DNA of 64,000 bases. It comes from Anas platyrhynchos. Its lineage: Eukaryota; Chordata; Aves; Anseriformes; Anatidae. Within the stretch, counting starts at the first letter, position 1; each line of letters opens with the position of its first letter. Positions 12,101-23,067 of the stretch are shown piece after piece. Location: NCBI RefSeq assembly GCF_047663525.1, contig NC_092605.1, positions 434,001 to 498,000 of the forward strand. The letters run 5' to 3'. A program made the position numbers and the translations under genes. The notes below the pieces were generated by a model that had not been told where the DNA came from, searched no databases, and saw nothing but the letters and a program-made list of their open reading frames with translations.

Positions 12101-14000
12101 AGCCGGCACAGCAGGGGCTTCGGCACTTGGCAGGGGAGGGGACGGTGGAAGGCCAGGGCTGATGCAACGCCAGCGTGAGCCTGGTCCTGCCGACTGCTCC
12201 TCTTTTTTCCCAGGGCCGCAGTGAGCAGGACGAGTGGTGCCCGGGGATGGCTGCGGTGGGGAGGTGTGGGGTCAGGGGGGGCTGTCCCGCACCCGGTGCT
12301 GCCCCTGTCTGTGCCCCGGCCCCGAGCTCTGGGACGCCTCCTGCTCCCCACCTGCGACCCACAACTGCCCCAGCCGCCACCTCCCCTCTGAACCAGCACA
12401 CAGAAGTTCTGTGGCAGAGGAACTGCTGAGCTGCCCGGAGCACCTCGCAGGCTGCAAGACCACGGCTCGTTTGCACAGAGCTGCGTGGCTCTGAAACACG
12501 GAGCGGCGGCATGGAGAGAGCCGACGTCACGAGGCACCAACAGCGTTGGGGTCTGTGTCACTTTGGACCAAGAAAACCTAAACCAGCCCTGACAGCATTT
12601 TCGTCAACAGAAACACGGGATGCAAGCAAATGTTTTTAGCCCCTGTGCCTTTAGGACGAACGCCGTTTGCATCACCTCCAGCACTGCCCTGGCACTGAAG
12701 GAGAAGGGGAAGGGCATCTCCCAGCACAGGAGAGGAGTGGTCTGCAGGTGCAGCCAAGAAGGGGGCAGATAAACCCGCTGCCCGGGGCTCTGGGAGAGGG
12801 GCTTTAGCTCCGGGGAACGGGTTTGTCTCGTTCATCACACTGCGTGAGTGGGGATGTGAAAAACCCAGCACAGGAGGACAGCGCGAGAGACGCAGCGGGT
12901 GACACGTGTGGTTACCGTGTCGCAGGGGAAGCGCAGGGCTGGGAAAAGCCTAGCAAAAGGTCAGTGCAGGCAGGCGTGTGTGCGTGTGCCTGCACTGGGA
13001 GCTCGGCACCTGCCTCCCCAGCCCAGCTCATGGCACGGATGAGCGCCGCGGCCGTCCCTGTGCTGGGGTCTGGGTGTCTCGGTGGTGAGTGACACAAGGT
13101 GCCTGCAGCAGCCCCGTCCCAGGAGGGTTCCCCCCATCCCGAGGCAGCATCACGGTGGTGGTGCAGGGCTGCAGGCAGCGCTCCTGGCCAAGCTCCCCAG
13201 GCTCCCTGGACCAGGACAGACAGACCCCGGCACGCGGGCCCCTGGAAGGCACTGGGGCCCTGCCTGTGGGGGACACAGGGCCGGGCAGGATACGCTGGAG
13301 GAGCACAGGGGGACACGAGCAGTCCCACCCCTCCTGCTGCTGGCTTCCCAGCCCCTGCCTCTGCCTGTGCCTGGCACAGAGAGGTGCACAGAGCAGAGCT
13401 GTGCTCCGCAGCTGGTCTCAACGCTGCACTGCTGCTCAGGGCTTGCGGTCACATTTTTTCATTAACTATTTTTAATCCGTATTTTGCCTCTTCTCCGCTC
13501 AGCCTTTTTTCTCTTCCCCTCTCCAGGCAACAGAACAAAAAAATCTGCATCACAGTGTGTGGAAAGGAGTGAGGATTGGTGGGAAGGACAGGAGCTCGCA
13601 GCTGGGGCGGCACTAACACGACGAGGAGGGGTACTGCAGGCCCTGAATTCTCCCGCGGATGCACAGATAAAGCCGAGGAAATCACAGGGGCAACAGCTGA
13701 ACTCGTCATGGGTCAGGACACCCACAATGCGTGCAGCTGAGTGCTGTGTGGGGTAAGGCAGACACATTACAGGGTGTGCAGCAAGGCGCTGGGAGGACAC
13801 AGGGCTCGGCCAGTGCTGGCTGGGCAGCCGCAGCCGCCCGTCCTCTGCCCTCTGTGCCTGAGCCAGCCCGGCACCGGCATGCCCTGCTCCCCCGTCACCC
13901 CAGGGAGCAGGTGGGCTGGGAAGCTCAGCGCCGGGCAGAGGTGAGCCCTGCTGCTGCTTTGGAGATGCGCATGCAACCACAAGGCCGGCAAGGTCACATA
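9190..14000. other. Gene-free interval upstream of GCGR
   Basis: No recognised coding exon on either strand. It contains an HNF1-like palindrome (10076-10088), an AT-rich word CTATTTTTAT at 10478-10487 and a homeobox-like ATTAATCAG near 10556. It probably forms the 5' intron of GCGR, because the first coding exon of GCGR is preceded by a splice acceptor. Confidence 0.5.
10076..10088. promoter_or_regulatory. HNF1-type palindromic site
   Basis: GTTAACCATTAAC matches the HNF1 consensus GTTAATNATTAAC at all but one position. It lies about 0.9 kb upstream of the GCGR start-codon exon. HNF1A/B regulate many liver, kidney and islet genes. The match is seen in the sequence; binding is inferred. Confidence 0.5.
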
Positions 14001-14099
14001 CCCGACATGTCCTGGTTAAACAAAGCCATTTACCAACGCCGTGTTGACACAGCAGAGCTCGGGACAGAGTCACAAAGGGCACTCGCAGCGGGCCCCTGC

Positions 14100-16140
14100 G
14101 GCACCCGGGGAGCCTGGGGAGCGCTGCGAGGGGGGCGAAGGGTCCCCGGCTTCGGTGCCACCAAGAAAGCCGCTCTCTGCCGTGCCCTCCGCGGGGAGAA
14201 GAGCGGGCACCGCGCTGCCCAGGGCTGCCCGGGGAGATGCTCCCGCTGCGCCCGAGCCCGGCTGGTGCCGCTTTCCCGGGGAGCACGGAGGCCGCGCCAG
14301 CGCCGGGTGCCCGGCGGCTGAGCCCTACCCAGGGGGCTGGAGGCTCCGGAGCGGGCCCGGCCCGCGGGACGCCCCCGGGACCGGACACCCCTCGCCCAGG
14401 GGCTCAGCCCCGCCGGCACCGGGCGGCTCGGGGAGCTGCGGCTGCGGAGCGCCGGGGCTCGAGCAGCGGCCCCGGAGCCGAGCGGTCCCGGGCCGGGTCC
14501 AGAGCCACGCGTCGGGGCGCGCCGTGTCCGCCGGTGCCGTCCGGGAGCCCCGAGACCGCGGGGATGGGCGCTCGCCTCCCTCCCTCCGCTCCCCCCCCCC
14601 CCCCCCGTACCTGTCGGGGCTGCTCTGGCGGCGGATCCCGTGCGCATCTCGGTGCTGGCGGGGGCCGGGACCGGGACCGGGACCGGTGCGCTCGGCCGCT
14701 CCGGCGAAAACTTTTGCCGGAGCCGCGACGACGGCGGCGGTGGCGGCTCGGGGGGGAGGGACCGGCGCGGGGGGAGGGACCGCGGGCGAGGAGCCGCTTC
14801 CCACCGCCCCGCTCCTCCCGCTGGCACGGGGAGGGGATCGGGGGGGCGGCCCCGTGCCCCCGGACCGGGTGCTCGGCTCTGCCGCGAGGCTCCTCCAGCA
14901 CCGGTGAGAGCGCCCGAGAGCTGCGAGCACCCGCGCCTGCCGCTGCCGTCGGTCTCCGGTGTCGGCTCCTCCGCTCCGCTCCGCCCCGGTGCCGACCACC
15001 CCGGGACCTGCCGGTGGAGCGGCGGGGCCGGGCGGGGGCAGCTGGGCGCGCACCGCCCCGGTGGGGGGGAGGGATGGGGCCGCCCGTGCCTCCGCCGGTA
15101 CAGCTCCCGCCGGGGGGTGCCCCGCGGATGCTTCCCCGGCCCCAGCCGCGGTGGCCGGGCCCGCCGGTCCCCCCGGCTCCCCCGCGGTCCCAGCGGGTCC
15201 CTCGGCACCGCCCGGTGTCCCCGTCCCAGCTCTGGCAGGAGGCGAGGCCCCGCCGCCTCCCGGCTCCGGTGCCCGCTGCCGGCCGCTCCTGCCCGCGGGA
15301 GCGGGGCTGCTCCCCTCGGGGCCCGGCCGAGCCTCCGCCGGGCGGCCGGGAGCTGCCGCCACCCTCTCGTTCCGGCCGCCGCTGGCGGTGACGGGTCCGT
15401 GTTTGCCTCGCGCCGTCCTGCTGGAGCCCGGTCCGGTAACCACGGCCCGCAGCGCGGCCCCCCCGCAGCACCGGGGCCGGGGCCGGAGCCTGGCCGGGGC
15501 TCACCGCGCGTTTGCCTTCGGCTGCCCGCTGCGACCCCGCGCGGGGTCCCGGGGCCGCCTCGAGCCCCCCAGGCCCGGGGGGGGCTGTGCGGGGAGAGGA
15601 CCGGGGCGGGCGGGGGGCACCGGGCGCCCCTCCGGGGGCCGAGCCCGGGGCAGGGGCCGGGCCGGGAGCGGCGGCAGGAGCGCAGAGTGCCGGCAGCCCC
15701 CGGCAGCCCCCGGCCCCCTCCCGCTTCGTGGTGCGCGGAGCGGGGCCGAGCACCGACGGGAGGCGGCCCCGGACTCCGCGACGGAGGCTCCGTGCCTCCG
15801 GCGGCGGGAGGGCACCGGGGGGGTTCCGCAGCTCGGGGCATGGCCCCGCGGGGCAAAGCCCCCCTCCCGCCCGGCCTCTTGGAAGCGGTGCCGGGAGGAG
15901 CGGGGGCCCGGCTCGCCCCTCGCCCACCTGCCCGCGGCTCTCGCACGGAGCCAGGCACGGGAACAAAGCGGCGGCGCCAGCCGCATCGTTAGGCTTCGTT
16001 AAGGTGACGAGCTTTCACTTCGCCGCCGTCCCGGGCTGGCTCCGGGCCGGCTCCGCGCCGCCCGCTGAGCCCAATTAGCGGCAGCCGGGGCTGCGAGCAG
16101 GCAGAGGCAGGAGCAGGGGCAGAGGCAGGGACAGAGGCTG
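14100..16140. promoter_or_regulatory. Large CpG island without an assigned gene
   Basis: About 2 kb of extremely GC- and CpG-rich sequence, like the promoter islands of the other genes here, but with no coding gene attached. On the - strand it has a clean splice donor, CGACAG then GTACGG, at 14611/14610, preceded by an ATG at 14647. GCGR needs an upstream noncoding exon because of its acceptor at 9182, and human GCGR also starts with a distant noncoding exon. This island is therefore a candidate GCGR promoter with a first exon ending at 14611. A lncRNA promoter is the alternative. Confidence 0.5.
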
Positions 16141-16355
16141 GCTCAGCCCGGGAGCCCCCCCCTCCCAGCACGGCCGGGCTCAGCCCGCGGCCCCCCCTGT
16201 GCGGGGCTGGGGGCACGGAGCCGGTGAGACCCCGCTCGGTGCAGCGGGGACACGAGCGCTGCGCTCCCACCGCCCCCAGCCCCCCTGCTGCAGGAGGGGG
16301 CACACCTCCCCCCCCCCCCCCAAGCAGGATGCCGGTCACCGTGTTTGTTCCGCTG

Positions 16356-16361
16356 TTTATT
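16356..16361 (-). terminator. SLC25A10: SLC25A10 poly(A) signal (AATAAA)
   Basis: AATAAA on the - strand about 1.08 kb after the SLC25A10 stop codon, bounding a 3' UTR from 17436 to about 16340. Confidence 0.75.
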
Positions 16362-17436
16362 TGTCATACATTAAGGTCACAGATATTCCAGTTCTTTGAT
16401 CCCTCAGAGCCGCCCTGCACAGGGCTGTACACAGCAGGGGGCTGGGGCCCGCAGCCCCCCGAGCAGGGTCGAGGTGGCCACCAGGCAGGGAGGGTGCAGG
16501 GGAGGTGTGCGGGGCTGGGTCTGCCCCGGTGCAGTGAGGGACAGGGGGGGTGGCGAGGCTGCGGGGGCGCTGGACGGATGCCGGGTGCTGTCCCGAGGCC
16601 GGGGGATCCACGGGCACGCAGCGCCTGGCGCTGGCAGCGGGGTGGTCACCGGCAGCGCCCCAGCAGGGCAGCACGGCCGAGCGGCTGCCCCGCACCCCCC
16701 ACACCCCCGCTGTCATCATTGGTATAAGGCACAATCCCTGAAGAGCCCAGCGGCCGTCGGGCGCTGGTGAATTTTGGCTGAGCGGACACGGGGTGGGGGG
16801 AGGCCGGGGAGCCGAGCAGCAGAGAGAGGAGGCAGAGGCCGGCCTGTGTGAGGGGAGCAGGTGGGGGGCAGAGGCACCAAAGAGGGGACGGTGCCTTGGG
16901 CTGAACCTGCGTTCCCCCCCTTGCTGCTTGCAGGAGAGGCAGGGAGCAAAGAGCCCTGGCCCTGCACAGGCCCTGGCTGCGGCGCTGTCACAAGCATTAG
17001 GGCCCCCCCAGCCCCTGCCCCTTGAGGCTGCGACCAGGCAGAGGCAGGGGGCTGTTCCCCATCCGCCCCGGGACGAGGCCGTGGGGACAGAGCCGAGGGC
17101 CCCTTGCTGAGCCCGCCTCTCCAGCCAGCGCCGGGGGGAGGCAGGGACAGACCTGGAGGCCAGCGGGGCAGGGGAGGATGAAGAAGAAGAAGAAAAAGAG
17201 CAGAGTGCAGAGGGGAGGGGGCCTAAGGACAGCCCAGAGGTAACGGAGGTGCTGAGAATGGAGGGGGAGTGAGGGAAGGGCAGCCTGGGACCGGCTGGCC
17301 ACAGGCCCTGGCAAGGCACGGGAGTGGGGATGAGGGGAGGGGGAACAGCCCTGGCCCCGGACAGGGGGAAGGGTTCTGGGATCCCGGTGGTGACCTGCAC
17401 GCTCACCCCCAGGGCAAGGCAGGGTCCAGCCCTCCC

Positions 17437-20400
17437 TCAGGTGACCACTTTGATCCCAAAGTATTTGCGCAGCTGCTCCAGGAAGACAAAGGTGAGGACG
17501 GTGTGAGGAATGAGCCGAATGGCAGCAGGAACGAAGCCCTGGAACGGGACAGTGAGAGAAGAGTCAGCACGTGCCTGGCCTCCGGCTTCCCCGTCGGGGC
17601 CAAGGGTGCCCAGCAGCCCAGCCCACGGGCAGCAGCACGAACTTGCAAGCACGGGGGAGGCTGGCTGGGCATGCAGCACGAGCCCCAAGCAGCCGGGGCC
17701 TGGGTGGCAGGCAAGAGGCTGCCGGAGCAGCAGGGGAGGCACCGCAGCCATCGCTGTGCACGCAGGTGTCAGCAGCATGCATGAGCCCCTCTGCCCCCAA
17801 ACACATCAGTGCTGGCATCACCACTACGTAGGCAGAATCTCGGTAGAAGCCAGGGTCAGATCCCACAGCCCCCGGATCAGAAGGGGAATGGACGCTGCCT
17901 GGGGAAGATGAGCAGACAGGCTGTAACGGGGGGCGCCTGACTGGCCACAGCTGGAAGAAACCTCGGGTCTGAAACCCCACTTCAGGGGCCCTCCCAGGAG
18001 CGAGATGTGACACGGGTGACTGCACCCAGCCCTGCACCTCGGGCCCGAGAACCGACCAGCGTCTGCAATGGTCAGCAAGTGCCGGAGCATTGCTGCCAGG
18101 ACCCGCACTCCTGTCTGGGACCCGAACAACAGCAGAGCTGCTGCAGAACCCGGACCCAGGCAGCGAACCCAAAGGAGGCCACGGCTCACAGCGCTCCGGG
18201 GCCAGGACAGGGCCTGGCGCATGAAGCAGTTGGGCTGCAGGCGGCAGAGCCCTGGAAAGCTCTGGCTCCACAACCACTGAGCGCCACCTCCGCTCCCAGC
18301 CTCCCCACAGGCCGACCCACGCGCCCCGGGGAGGTACCTTGTAGAAGGCGAGGGGCCCGAGCTTGGCAGTCTCCATGGCACAGTGGGTGACACCCTGCAG
18401 AGACAGGGGGGGTGACGAGGTGCCCGGCAGCAGAGGCTGCTGCGCCGAGGGGCCGGGCAGGCCGCACACTCACCCGGTACTCGCCCTGGGAGTTCATGAG
18501 GCGCGTCTTGAGCACGTCCAGGGGCTGGCACAGGAATGTGGCGCATCCGCCCTGCGGAGAGGTGGGTGGGGGGTCACCAGCTCCAGCTGGCAGAGCAGAC
18601 CCAGGCCGCTGGCTGCTGGCATGGCCCGTGTCACCGGGGAGAGGGCCAGGCCCGCAGCCTAGCCTGGGTCTGAGTCCATGCTGGGAGCTGCACAGGAGCC
18701 TCAGCACCAAGCCCAAATTCACCAGAGTCCTGACACGCAGCTCTGGCAGCCGTGCCCGGGGTCCTGAGCCCAGCTGCGGGCAAACCCAGTCCCAGCCCTG
18801 CCTCCCCCACACCCAGCCCTGCTCACAGCAATGAAGCTGGCCAGAAAGTGAGTGAAGATGTTGTCTGACAGCAACCCAGTCGTGAGAACCAGCTGCTTGG
18901 CTTGGTCATAACAGGAAAGCTGCAAAGACACAGCGTGTTAGTGACACAGCCCCTCCTTGCTGTGCCAGGGTCTGTCCTGTCCCTCCCCAGGCACTGCTGC
19001 CCAGCAGAACCGTCCTACCTGCCCAACAGTGACCAGGGCCCCTCGACTGGATGCCATCGTAGCTCCTGAGAACAGTTTCTTCAAGCCCTCTGTGGACAGG
19101 CAGCGATCAGCACGGTCCTGGCACATTACTCACGCTCCCTTCCCCCAGGGAGCCTCCTTCCCCGCTGATCTGTCCCCTAAACCCCTCACGCGTTAAGTGC
19201 CGTTGTGTGTTGCAACAGCGAATACCCCGGACCCCCAAGCGAGGAGCCTCCTCCAGCACAGCGCCTTCTCCCCCTGCCATTCACCCCCCCGACCTGCTCC
19301 AGCTCCGTGCTTTGTCCCAGCAGCTCCCTGCAGGCAGCCACCTCCTCCCTGCCCGCACCAGATGTCGGGGGGATGCTGGCCCTGCACAGCCTCGGCTCGC
19401 CGGCCCCGCTGCCACCCTCTGGCCCTTTCCCTCCCCACACTGAGTGAGCGCCCACAGAGCCATGTGCCCGTGGCCGCTCCTGCTGATGGAGGAGGCCCCG
19501 GGCAGGCTCCCCCCCGGCTGGCACAGCCTCACCTTCCCGGAGGACGCGGTACATGCCATCCAGGGCATGGGAATAGCTGCAAGGGGTGAGAGGGGAAGGT
19601 GTCAGGGTTGGGGACTCCCAAAGCTCCCCCCAACCCGCTGGCTCCCACAGCTCCCGACCGCTGCTGGTGCAGCGCTGCCTCCCCGCGGCCCCCCCACATC
19701 CCCCGGACCCCAGGGCCCGCACCCCACTCACTTTCGCCGCAGGTGGGCCGGCTGCTTGACGTCGTTCTGCATCCTGCAAGGCAGAGCATGGGGGGCTGCG
19801 GGGGGGGGATACCGGGCAGGGGGGCAGGCCCCAGCTCAGGGCTGTGGGGGGAGGCCCAGCAGAGGTCCCACAGTGTCTCTGTCCCAAGGGACGAGAAACC
19901 TGCCCCAGGCCTGCGCCTCGGGGGCCCTGCTGAAGGGCAGGAGCCGCGTTCGGCCTGCCAGACACACAGATCCCCACCAGGACCGGGCCAGGGACCACGG
20001 GGGGGCTGGGGCAGGAGAGAAGCCAGGCACACGGGCAGCAGCCCAGTGCCCCAGCTGCAAGCCGGCAGCAAACGGCCCTCCCCAGCAGTGCCAGAGGTGC
20101 CAGCAGCACTGACCTGACGTTCACCATGTCCGCCGGGGTCCCCACAAAGCCGCCGGTGAAACCTGCGGCCAGAGGAGAGCTGGGGTCGGGGCTCCTCCGG
20201 CCAGAGGGAGCCAGGGCCGAGGGTCCCTCTTCCTCGCTCACCTCCCACTGCACCCAGGAGCACTTTTTGGTAGAAGGGGGGAGGCCCCTGGCTGCCCTGG
20301 CCCAAGCGGTCCCTCGCAGTCTCATAGATGGCGAAACGGGTCAAGGAGTACGTCATCTGCAGGAGAGAACGAGCTGCCGCGTCCTGCTGGCTGCCTGCCT

Positions 20401-22416
20401 GCCCCGGCACCACTGGGGCGCTGGTGAGGCTGGGAGGGCAGCGCCGTGCTGTGCCAGCCCCGGGGCACTCACCTGGCGGCACAGCGAGGCGCTGAGCCCG
20501 TTGTACAGAGCCAGGAAGCCGTCGGTGCGGACCACGCGCATCGCCATCCCCATCATGCGCATCTTCACCTCCTGCTGCGTCTGCAGGTGGACCTGGGGGA
20601 GAGCCTGGCAGGGTCAGCACCAGCCCCGCGCTGCCACAGCCCGGCCCCATGGGCTGGGCAGAAAGGGGTGGGAGCCCCCCTGGGCCGCGTGGTGCTGCAG
20701 GCAGGGCAGCCCGTGGGGCAGCTCTCGGTGCTGGCTGGGGGAACTCCTCAGCACCCATGAGGAGCTTCCCTACAAACAGCACCAGCTCCAGGCTCCGCAC
20801 GCCCACGCGGTGCTTGGAACCTTTCCTGGCCCAGCCCAGAAGCGCGGGGATGGGGACGCCGGAGAAGGCGGAGTGTGAGGCACCTGCCGGTCCCTGCCTC
20901 CCACATGGCCGCCAGCTTGGGTGGCCTCAAGAACGTGTCCTAAGACAAAGTCGTGGTGCCCAGCCGTCCAAGAAAAGCCCTGGACTGCACCAGCGAGGGG
21001 GAGGACCCAGGAGCACGTGAGCAAGCAAGCAACCGGCACAGGTTTGGTCGGAGGGAACCAGACAGGACCGCTGAATCCGTGACCTCCTGCTGCCCTCCAC
21101 GCTCGCCACGCAGGCCTCCAGAAATAGCTTCCTCCTCCTGCCGGCCCCAGGAGCGGCACAGGCAGAAGACGGCCCCGCGGTGCTGCTCTGGGTCTGGGCT
21201 GCTCCCTGCCACCGCCGGCTGCAGCCCGGGCGCCCCGGCGCTTCCCAGCAGCGGGGGGGGGAGCGGGGCTGCCCCGGGGCCGGCTGCAGCAGAGCCCTCG
21301 TGCGCAGGAGCTGCGCCAGCCTCTGCCGGAGCACGTCCTGAGCGCACCCCCAGCTCCGTGCTGCACACACCGCACGTGGGTCAGAGGCCCCAGGAGACCA
21401 AACGAAAGCAAACACAGGGCCCCCGGCGGGGACCGGGCCTGGCTCCCGTTACAGACACCCCGCTGCCACCGGGGCGTGGGACACACAGCGGGAGCGTGGC
21501 CTCCATCCCCTGCACGTGCAGGGAAGGGGCCCTGCACCCAGTCAGGGGTTTGGGATCTCAGGGACCAGAGCTGGCGGTGTCACAGCTGGGTGAGGGCTGC
21601 GGGCAGCCCAGGGCAGTGGGACCCGGTGGGAGCCCCAGGGTCAGCACCGCACGGGGCCAGCTCCGAGGACCCCAGAGGGGCGCGAGCGACCTCCGGCCGG
21701 GCTGGGTGGGGCCGCCGAGGGGCCAAGGTCCGCAGGCACGGAGCGGTGCCCTTGGACCCCTGCCTACCAGGCTCAGAGGTCTCCTCCACACCTGGCACCG
21801 GCCCCGCGGCCGGAGTCCTGGTCCAAAGGCGGCCCCGCGCCCAGCGCCCAGCTGCGAACGCCCCGGGGCAGCCGGTGCCGGCCCGGGCTGCTCCCGGCAT
21901 CGGCCACGGGGGAGCCCCGGGGGAAGCACCAGGGGGACCCGGCCCCAGCCCCTCCAGGCGCCCCGGAGCCAGGCCTGCGGGGGCACCGGGGGACTGGGTG
22001 GGGGCTGCCCGCCCCGACCCCGCGCAGCCCCAGCACAGGTCCGGGTCCGGGTCCCGGCTGCGCCCGGCACCGGGGGGACGCCGCAGCCGGCGGTCGCGCA
22101 GCCCGGCGGGCCCCGGGGCAGCCCAACCCCACCGGGCCCGCCCGCACCCCGGCCCCGCGCCCCCCTGCAGCGCCCCCGGTCCCAGGGGACCCCGCAGCCG
22201 CATCCCCCGGCGGCCGTTCCGGGTCCCCGCGGCAGCCGTTCCCGGGGGGCAGCCGTTCCGCGGCCCCCGGCGGCCGTTCCCGAGCCCTCCCGGTAGCCCC
22301 CCCCGCACCCCCCGCCCCGTGCCCACCTTGAGCAGGTCCAGCGGGTGGGTGCAGCAGGCGGCGCCGCAGGACGCCAGCCCCCCGAAGTACCAGCGGGACA
22401 CCCGCCGCTCCGCCAT
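17437..22416 (-). CDS. SLC25A10: Mitochondrial dicarboxylate carrier
   Basis: Inner-membrane carrier exchanging malate and succinate for phosphate or sulfate. Eleven exons join in frame to 286 aa (human 287): 22416-22327, 20592-20473, 20356-20242, 20162-20114, 19773-19732, 19576-19533, 19089-19019, 18919-18827, 18551-18474, 18394-18338 and 17538-17437. The three carrier repeats each keep their PX[DE]XX[KR] signature: HPLDLLK at residues 24-30, TPADMVNVR from 117, and QPLDVLKTR at 217-225. Near-identity to human covers WYFGGLASCGAACCTH, NYSHALDGMYRV and SGATMASSRGALVTVGQ. The start lies in a CpG island. MRPL12 ends about 400 bases upstream on the same strand. Confidence 0.97.
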
Positions 22417-22650
22417 CGGCGCCGCTCTGCGCGCCCCGCCCCGCGCCCGCCCACACCGGCGCCGCCGCCGCCCGCGCCAGGCCCCGCGCGGAGCTGGGGG
22501 GGGGCGGGGGCAGGGCCCGGCTGCGGCCGTGCGGTGCCCGCCGGGGGGGCGCTCACCGGGGCCGGGCGCTCACCCGCTCGCGATTAACCGGGGCTCGGCG
22601 CCGCTCCCACGCGGCTGCAGGCGCCGGGCCCGCAGCGCGGGGGGCGGAGA
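21800..22650 (-). promoter_or_regulatory. SLC25A10: CpG-island promoter of SLC25A10
   Basis: Dense CpG sequence around the start codon at 22416, extending into intron 1. No TATA box was seen. The promoter position is inferred from the gene start. Confidence 0.6.
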
Positions 22651-22844
22651 TGGGCGAGGGGCGGGCAGGCTGCAGCGAGGGGCAGCGCGGAGCAGCCACC
22701 GCGGCGTGCTGAGGGGGGAGCAGTGCACCCCGGCAGCCCCTCTGCAGCAGCCCCTCTGCAGCAGCCCCGCTACCACCCGCAGAGCCCAGGGGCAGGCTGG
22801 TGTCCCACAGATGACTGCTTCCACAGGCTTTTTCCCACTGGATA

Positions 22845-22850
22845 TTTATG
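22845..22850 (-). terminator. MRPL12: Probable MRPL12 poly(A) signal (CATAAA variant)
   Basis: CATAAA on the - strand about 220 bases past the MRPL12 stop. No AATAAA was found before the SLC25A10 promoter. Confidence 0.4.
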
Positions 22851-23067
22851 ACTGTAAAGTTCGTGGTGCTGCTGGAACATGGCAGCGGCCCCGCCAAACC
22901 GTACCCCATCCTTGCACTGAACCCCGCTGCGCGAGCATTCCCCCCACGCAGCCGGGGGACGTCTCGCCCAGAAACGCCCGGGACCCCGGCTCGGTCAGTG
23001 AGCGGTGCCCGCTGGGCAGCGGCGATGCTGCTGGTAGGCCAGTCCCCCCGCGGTCAGACGGGGCCCT

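Noticed and set aside
14030-15958. 642-codon - strand ORF, and long + strand ORFs, in the 14-16 kb CpG island
   Set aside because: Composition is almost only Arg, Pro, Gly and Ala on both strands, without any recognisable motif. Long stop-free frames are expected at this GC content.
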